64,000 nucleotides of DNA from positions 1 through 64,000 of the forward strand of contig LVAT01000017.1 of assembly GCA_001604135.1 (NCBI GenBank), given 5' to 3'. The DNA is from Clostridiales bacterium Firm_14. GTDB taxonomy: Bacteria; Bacillota; Clostridia; Saccharofermentanales; Saccharofermentanaceae. Below, in pieces: positions 59,515-64,000 of this stretch; positions within the stretch are counted from its first letter, which is position 1, and the number at the start of each line of letters is the position of its first letter. The notes under the pieces are model-generated. The model did not search any database. It was not told where the DNA came from and was given only the letters and a program-made list of their open reading frames with translations. Position numbers and translations under genes: made by a program.

Positions 59515-61020
59515 TCATCCGAGAAGGATCTTGCGCACCATGCTCATCATCTGTTCCTTCTCGATTACGTCCTTATGTCTTATTTCAAGAGATGGTAATT
59601 CTGAAATAGACTGAGGAATCGTAAGTCCGCTCTCTTCGGCAAGTTCGGCGATGATATCCGGTATGGACTTGTTATCCGAATAACCGGCTCCTCTCAAAGC
59701 GTCCATAACTGCCGGTGCGAACTTGAACGGAGATGCCGTGGACGCAAATACCGTCTTGCTCTCGTCACCTGACCTGGTGTGATATCTTCCGTAGATGTTA
59801 AATCCTACAGCCGTATGAGGATCGATAACGTGATCCGTACGGTCGTATACTTCGAGAATAGTCTTCGATACGCCGGTCTCATCAGCGAAGCCGCCTACGA
59901 AGAGTCTCTGCAAAGACTTCAATGTGTCCTTGTCGACACTGTACTTGCCCTTCTCGAAAAGATCGTTCATCCATTCTGTTACCTTCTGATAATCCTTGTC
60001 CGTAACCTCGAAAAGAAGTCTCTCGAGATTTGAAGAGATAAGGATATCCATTGAAGGCGATGTCGTCTTATAGAACTCTCTGTTGCGGTCGTAGATACCG
60101 GAAGAGAAGAAATCGCAGAGGACTTTATTGCGGTTGGAAGCACAGATAAGCTTTCTTACCGGAATGCCCATCTGCTTTGCAAACCATGCGGCAAGGATGT
60201 TACCGAAGTTGCCCGTAGGAACAACGATATTGAAGGACTCTGTAAGATCCATCTTGCCTTTTCTTATAAGTTCAACATATGAATATACGTAGTAAGCGAT
60301 CTGCGGTGCAAGTCTGCCCCAGTTGATCGAGTTTGCAGAAGAGAGCATGACGTCATGCTCATCAAGGGTAATGGCGAATTCCATGTCACCGAAGATCTGC
60401 TTTACGCCCGTCTGCGCATCATCAAAGCAGCCGTTAACTGCGATTACGTGTGTATTGGATCCGCCCGTTGTCGTCATCTGGAGCTTCTGTGCTTCAGATA
60501 CGCCGCCTGTCGGATAGAATACGATGATCTCAGTTCCGGGAAGATCCTTAAAGCCCTCAAGTGCAGCCTTACCCGTGTCACCCGAAGTAGCAGTAAGGAT
60601 GCAGATCTTCTTATTTGTGCCTGTCTTCTTCGCAGAAGCGGTCATAAGATGAGGGAGAAGCTGGAGTGCTACGTCCTTAAATGCGCACGTAGGTCCGTGC
60701 CAGAGCTCCAAGATATATTCCCTGTCGTTATATTCGTTCATCTGAACGAGAGGAACGGGGTTCTCGCCCCACTTCTCTTCAGCATAAGCCTGCTTTGTAT
60801 ATTCGAGAAGCTCAGCTTCAGTAAAATCTGTAAGGAACTTCGAAAGAACGAATGCGGACAGTTCATAGAACTGCATCGTCTGCATTCTCTCCAAATCTTC
60901 CTGTGTAAGCTGGGGTATTGTCTCAGGCACAAAGAGACCGCCGTCCGGAGCGATGCCTCTGATTATCGCCTCGCTTGAAGAAAACTTTCCTTCATATCCT
61001 CTTGTGCTTATATAGTTCAT
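59515..61020 (-). CDS. thrC: Threonine synthase
   Basis: A 501-residue PLP enzyme of the long form, converting O-phosphohomoserine to threonine. GIAPDGGLFVPE and WHGPTCAFKDVALQLLPHLM carry the Lys-binding region, with ATSGDTGKAALEGF the phosphate-binding loop. SFNIVVPTGNFGNILAAWFAKQMG follows, as in full-length ThrC. It overlaps the upstream Thr-rich membrane gene by one base (TAATG) and ends at the terminator. It is last in the gtrA-folC-membrane-thrC operon. Confidence 0.94.
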   Translation of the reverse strand: MNYISTRGYEGKFSSSEAIIRGIAPDGGLFVPETIPQLTQEDLERMQTMQFYELSAFVLSKFLTDFTEAELLEYTKQAYAEEKWGENPVPLVQMNEYNDREYILELWHGPTCAFKDVALQLLPHLMTASAKKTGTNKKICILTATSGDTGKAALEGFKDLPGTEIIVFYPTGGVSEAQKLQMTTTGGSNTHVIAVNGCFDDAQTGVKQIFGDMEFAITLDEHDVMLSSANSINWGRLAPQIAYYVYSYVELIRKGKMDLTESFNIVVPTGNFGNILAAWFAKQMGIPVRKLICASNRNKVLCDFFSSGIYDRNREFYKTTSPSMDILISSNLERLLFEVTDKDYQKVTEWMNDLFEKGKYSVDKDTLKSLQRLFVGGFADETGVSKTILEVYDRTDHVIDPHTAVGFNIYGRYHTRSGDESKTVFASTASPFKFAPAVMDALRGAGYSDNKSIPDIIAELAEESGLTIPQSISELPSLEIRHKDVIEKEQMMSMVRKILLG

Positions 61021-62009
61021 TATGTCTCTCCTTGAGTCGTTGTCGTTGTCGCTGCCGGATCTACCGTAAATGCCGTCAATTCAGTTGACGTCGTCTCAGT
61101 AGTGGTGGTGGTCGACTCTGTTTCCGACTCGCTTTCTACTTCGATCTTGTGTGCTGCAGTATCCTGCGGCATGTTCGCAGTAGAGTATGTGCCAAAGCTG
61201 GATTCGTAAGCGCTCGCGAGAGCTGAAACCTCAGGATCGTATCTGTTGCGGTAGAACTCCCTGTGCAGGTATTCGAGCCTGTCCTGGGCGTCGCCGCCGG
61301 CTTCGATCTGCTTTACCAGAGGAATAATACCAAATATGATGAGAAGCGTCACTAGTAACATTGACAGAATTACGACGCCTACGACCACCAAACTTTTCAT
61401 TCTCTCTCTGGGAGATTTGATATCCTCAATATCTATTGAATCATCAGGAAGTTCATCAGCTACTCCGCCCGAACGCATCATGATGTCTCTTCTCTCTTTG
61501 GAAGAAGCCATTTGAGGCGGTTCGGAGGTCTTCTGTGCCTTAGTAAGGATGGGTGCCTGGAAGTTTGCTCTTGCAGCAGGAGAAGATCCTGATGCCATCT
61601 GCGCATTCTTGAGCTTTCCTGCGATGTCTGCAGGCGGCAGATCCGGCGGAGGATTCTTGATGTCCTCTCTTACCATTCTTAATGCTTCCTGTGCGATCGA
61701 GAGATACTGCTCTGTCGCAAGCACACCCTGAATGGCGAATACCAGGCTTCCTTCAGCCCTCTTGAACTGGCCTTCCCTCGCAAGGCAGAGGCCGAAGATC
61801 AATGCAGGATCTCCCCACTTCTGATACTGGGCGATCAAGGGCTTTAAGAATATCTGTGCAACGTCAGTGCCTTCGCCCTGACTGTTCTGTAATGCTCTGT
61901 TGTACTGACGGACAATGCGGGCTTTCTCTTCATTGCTCACATCGAAAAGAATGAGACTCGCCTCATTTATAGGCTGTATCATCATGCATAAGCTTAAATA
62001 GTCGTGCAT
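61020..62009 (-). CDS. Single-pass membrane protein with helical N-terminal domain and Thr-rich tail, unknown function
   Basis: A 329-residue protein. Residues about 20-120 form helical, TPR-like turns (WGDPALIFGLCLAREGQFKRAEGSLVFAIQGV). A Pro/Ala-rich linker and an acidic patch (DELPDDSIDIEDI) precede one TM helix at about residues 205-233 (SPRERMKSLVVVGVVILSMLLVTLLIIFGII), giving N-in/C-out. The outside has a DRLEYLHREFYRNRYDPEVS helix and a Thr/Glu-rich tail (about 35 residues). The start follows AAAGGA and overlaps folC by 16 bases. The layout is like the PP2C-like/LysM protein: cytoplasmic module, TM, Thr-rich exterior. No function is known. Confidence 0.65.
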   Translation of the reverse strand: MHDYLSLCMMIQPINEASLILFDVSNEEKARIVRQYNRALQNSQGEGTDVAQIFLKPLIAQYQKWGDPALIFGLCLAREGQFKRAEGSLVFAIQGVLATEQYLSIAQEALRMVREDIKNPPPDLPPADIAGKLKNAQMASGSSPAARANFQAPILTKAQKTSEPPQMASSKERRDIMMRSGGVADELPDDSIDIEDIKSPRERMKSLVVVGVVILSMLLVTLLIIFGIIPLVKQIEAGGDAQDRLEYLHREFYRNRYDPEVSALASAYESSFGTYSTANMPQDTAAHKIEVESESETESTTTTTETTSTELTAFTVDPAATTTTTQGET

Positions 62010-63385
62010 TCAATCAATCCTTTCAGTGTGGCCCTGATCTGGCCTGCGAGATAAAGCGATCCTGTAGCCAGAATAATCATGCCGTCATCAAGTGATTTGC
62101 AGTATGCAAGTCTCGTGCCTTCGCAGGCATCGGGGACTGCCTCCAAATCGTCGCTGATATTATACACATAATTAATTTTATGTGCGAGAACATCAGCGGG
62201 TTCGCTTCTCGGGTTGTCGGGCGTTACCGTAACCGCGCTCCTGATGTTTATTCCACACGTTTTATAAGCATCAAGGATACCATCAACATCCTTATCGGAC
62301 ATTACGCCCATGAGAAGTCTTACAGGTTTGCCTCTAAGTGAACCTCCGAGCATCTCGTTCATTGTGGCACCAAGGCTGAGCGCTCCCTGTGGATTATGTC
62401 CGCCATCGATAATTATCACGGGATCAAGGCTTAAGAGCTCTGCCCTGCACTTCCATCTGGCAAGTGCGATGCCGTCCTTAATTGCCTCTTCTGCTATTCC
62501 GCACTTCCTGGCAGCTTCGATCGCCGTAATGGCATTTCCTATCTGGTGCTTTCCGTTAAGGGCCGTGCTGTAAACCAAGCCCTCATATGTGAATTCCATC
62601 CTGCCGTCTTCAGTAAAACGCGCGCTGTCATAAGCATTACTGCTGCCCGCAAAGGTAAGCAGGATGCCTTTTTCTTCAGCCTTCGAAATGAGCGTTGCCC
62701 TTACATCGGGCTTCATCTCGTCAGGGAGGATCATGAGATCGGGATCAAAACAAACGGCGGGAGAACCTTCCTTGAAGATTCCTGCCTTCTCGCCCGTTAT
62801 CTCTGAGATCGTATTGCCCAGAACGCCCGTGTGATCAAGACCCATTGCGGTAACGACCGTTACCATGGGATCTTTGATGATATTCGTGGAATCAAGCCTG
62901 CCGCCTAATCCTACTTCAAGGACTGCGACATCGATCTTCTTTTCAGCAAAATAGAGGAAGCATATTGCCGTGATGAGCTCAAATTCGGTAGGCTCATCGC
63001 ACAAGCCTTCCAAGATCATCTTCTCGCGTGCCTTTTTAACCCGGGAAGAATACTTTTCGAGATCTTCTGATGAGATCTCTCCATATGAATCGTCTTTAAC
63101 GTATTTATCAAGTCCTGCTCTGCCGTCGATTATCCTTATCCTCTCTGAAAAACGCTCGAGATAGGGCGATGTGAATACGCCGACCGTTTTATCTGCGGCT
63201 GCCATGATCGATGAGATGAATGTCGCGACAGAACCCTTGCCGTTAGTGCCCGCGATATGGACAGACTTAAAGCTGTTCTGGGGATTTCCAAGGAGCTCCA
63301 TCAGAGTGGTGATTCGTTCAAGTCCGGGTTTGATGCCGAATTTTAATGCTCCTTCCAAAAGCTCCGGCACCTTGTGATCAGGCAT
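61994..63385 (-). CDS. folC: Folylpolyglutamate synthase / dihydrofolate synthase
   Basis: An about 463-residue Mur-ligase-like enzyme that adds glutamate to folates. IAGTNGKGSVATFISSIM is the P-loop, VGVFTSPYLERFSERI follows, then GLGGRLDSTNII and MGLDHTGVLGNTISEI; the C-terminal ILDGGHNPQGA-like motif is IIDGGHNPQGALSL. I set the start at 63385 (MPDHKV), because AGAAGG lies nine bases before it; the track's Met at 63394 sits too close to that RBS. It overlaps the gtrA stop by eight bases. Confidence 0.93.
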   Translation of the reverse strand: MPDHKVPELLEGALKFGIKPGLERITTLMELLGNPQNSFKSVHIAGTNGKGSVATFISSIMAAADKTVGVFTSPYLERFSERIRIIDGRAGLDKYVKDDSYGEISSEDLEKYSSRVKKAREKMILEGLCDEPTEFELITAICFLYFAEKKIDVAVLEVGLGGRLDSTNIIKDPMVTVVTAMGLDHTGVLGNTISEITGEKAGIFKEGSPAVCFDPDLMILPDEMKPDVRATLISKAEEKGILLTFAGSSNAYDSARFTEDGRMEFTYEGLVYSTALNGKHQIGNAITAIEAARKCGIAEEAIKDGIALARWKCRAELLSLDPVIIIDGGHNPQGALSLGATMNEMLGGSLRGKPVRLLMGVMSDKDVDGILDAYKTCGINIRSAVTVTPDNPRSEPADVLAHKINYVYNISDDLEAVPDACEGTRLAYCKSLDDGMIILATGSLYLAGQIRATLKGLIECTTI

Positions 63386-63992
63386 CGGCGGCATCCTTCT
63401 CAGAAGCTTCTTCCGTCTTCTGCTCTGTCTTGGCGTTGTAATCGACCATGTCCTTCTTCTTGAAGACCATGAGCTTGCTCATTACATAATTTGCAATGAC
63501 AATGAATACGGAATTTATGAGCTTAACGAGATACTCGTAAGTAAAATCAAATGACTTCGAGAAAATGTGGAATGTCGTCATGGGAGTATCAATGGGCTTG
63601 CCCGTGAGCGCAACGCAGCCCCAGATCATAAGTGAATAAAGACCTAACTCAAGGACCAGGAAAGATATTACTCTCGCGCCTGCAAATGACAGGAGTTCTC
63701 TTGCGATATTACCCTTGGATCTGAATACCGTGATCCTGTTGAGGAAATATGCGACAAGAACTGCAATGATCCAGCATACTATCTGGTTAATGATGAACTT
63801 GAGAGATATCTCTTTGCCGAATACCGTAACAAGCATATCGGCTTTTACGGTCTTATCGAAAATTACATAACAGACCCAGTTAACAACTGTAGTGATACCG
63901 CCGCTTACAAGATACATGAAAAGCTTACGGATCTTTTCCTGCTTTTCCGTAAGATCTTTACCGCCTACAACCAGTGTCTTCAGTTTGCCCAT
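63378..63992 (-). CDS. GtrA-family membrane protein
   Basis: A 204-residue protein with four TM helices, matching the GtrA-like (flippase/polyprenyl-phosphate sugar transport-associated) family: FMYLVSGGITTVVNWVCYVIF, WIIAVLVAYFLNRITVF and VFIVIANYVMSKLMVF. It has an acidic C-terminal tail (KTEQKTEEASEKDAADA). It would help wall or surface polysaccharide synthesis at the membrane. It is the first visible gene of the gtrA-folC-membrane-thrC operon and starts only nine bases from the window edge. Confidence 0.88.
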   Translation of the reverse strand: MGKLKTLVVGGKDLTEKQEKIRKLFMYLVSGGITTVVNWVCYVIFDKTVKADMLVTVFGKEISLKFIINQIVCWIIAVLVAYFLNRITVFRSKGNIARELLSFAGARVISFLVLELGLYSLMIWGCVALTGKPIDTPMTTFHIFSKSFDFTYEYLVKLINSVFIVIANYVMSKLMVFKKKDMVDYNAKTEQKTEEASEKDAADA

Positions 63993-64000
63993 ATCAATTC

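Noticed and set aside
1-64000. CRISPR arrays, rRNA genes, insertion sequences
   Set aside because: No array of direct repeats with unique spacers, no rRNA-like sequence and no transposase reading frame were seen.

Overview
The window looks like a chromosomal segment of an anaerobic Gram-positive bacterium of the class Clostridia. The evidence is AGGAGG-type ribosome binding sites, SigA-type promoters (TTGACA/TATAAT), intrinsic terminators, a Firmicute-type near-LexA box, a Spo0A C-terminal-like domain, a QueT-type vitamin/queuosine transporter subunit, DapL-type lysine synthesis and a HU of Firmicute type. The exact genus cannot be read from the sequence; a relative of the Oscillospiraceae/Saccharofermentans group is only a guess.

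Layout. 1-2490 is the right end of an integrated mobilizable element (relaxase 3' part, RepA-like ATPase, excisionase) that stops at the 3' end of a tRNA-Thr gene. No integrase lies between the excisionase and the tRNA. From 2556 on the content is mostly core chromosome. 2.7-4.2 kb: a cytidylate-kinase-like protein fused to a nuclease-like domain, then hpt. 4.24-4.99 kb: about 700 bases without a credible gene that look like a large structured RNA on the minus strand. 5.0-8.1 kb: a minus-strand operon (dinB, radical SAM, a two-TM protein, a small exporter) with a near-LexA box in front. 8.2-11.4 kb: a two-component system behind a long dyad. 11.4-17 kb: a DUF1858 protein, HU, an orphan Spo0A-C-like regulator, a folate enzyme, ligA and a PC4-like protein. 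17-21.8 kb: a phosphoesterase, a tandem palindromic repeat, gapA and a GT-C-like membrane protein. 21.8-26.6 kb: trmB, HIT, alaS and a WYL regulator. 26.9-32 kb: a three-gene operon DUF1015 / FAD oxidoreductase / DUF2298 (YYY) membrane protein.

32-44 kb (minus strand): an RluA-like enzyme, a GH32-like protein with an altered catalytic motif, serA and a class V aminotransferase acting as serC, a 1098-residue PP2C-like/LysM-like membrane protein, a DUF885 lipoprotein and a degenerate AMP-forming ligase. 44-48 kb: dapL, radA-ispD and convergent ispF. 47.6-52.6 kb: a minus-strand cluster (Gfo/Idh oxidoreductase, queT, methyltransferase, CmpB-like membrane protein, then mrp, a thioredoxin-like lipoprotein and ispF). 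52.7-64 kb: an EamA exporter, a HAD phosphatase, carA and a single-frame carB-dapF fusion, thrC, a Thr-rich membrane protein, folC and gtrA.

How the genes work together. DapL makes LL-diaminopimelate and the DapF part of the CarB fusion would epimerise it to meso-DAP, so cell-wall/lysine precursor synthesis is tied by fusion to carbamoyl phosphate synthesis. SerA plus the class V aminotransferase make the serine backbone; ThrC ends threonine synthesis. IspD and IspF are two MEP-pathway steps. DinB, LigA and RadA serve DNA repair. The items most worth a second look are the minus-strand RNA candidate at 4.24-4.99 kb, the carB-dapF fusion, the PP2C-like/LysM-like membrane protein, and the enzyme families with lost catalytic residues (GH32, AMP ligase).
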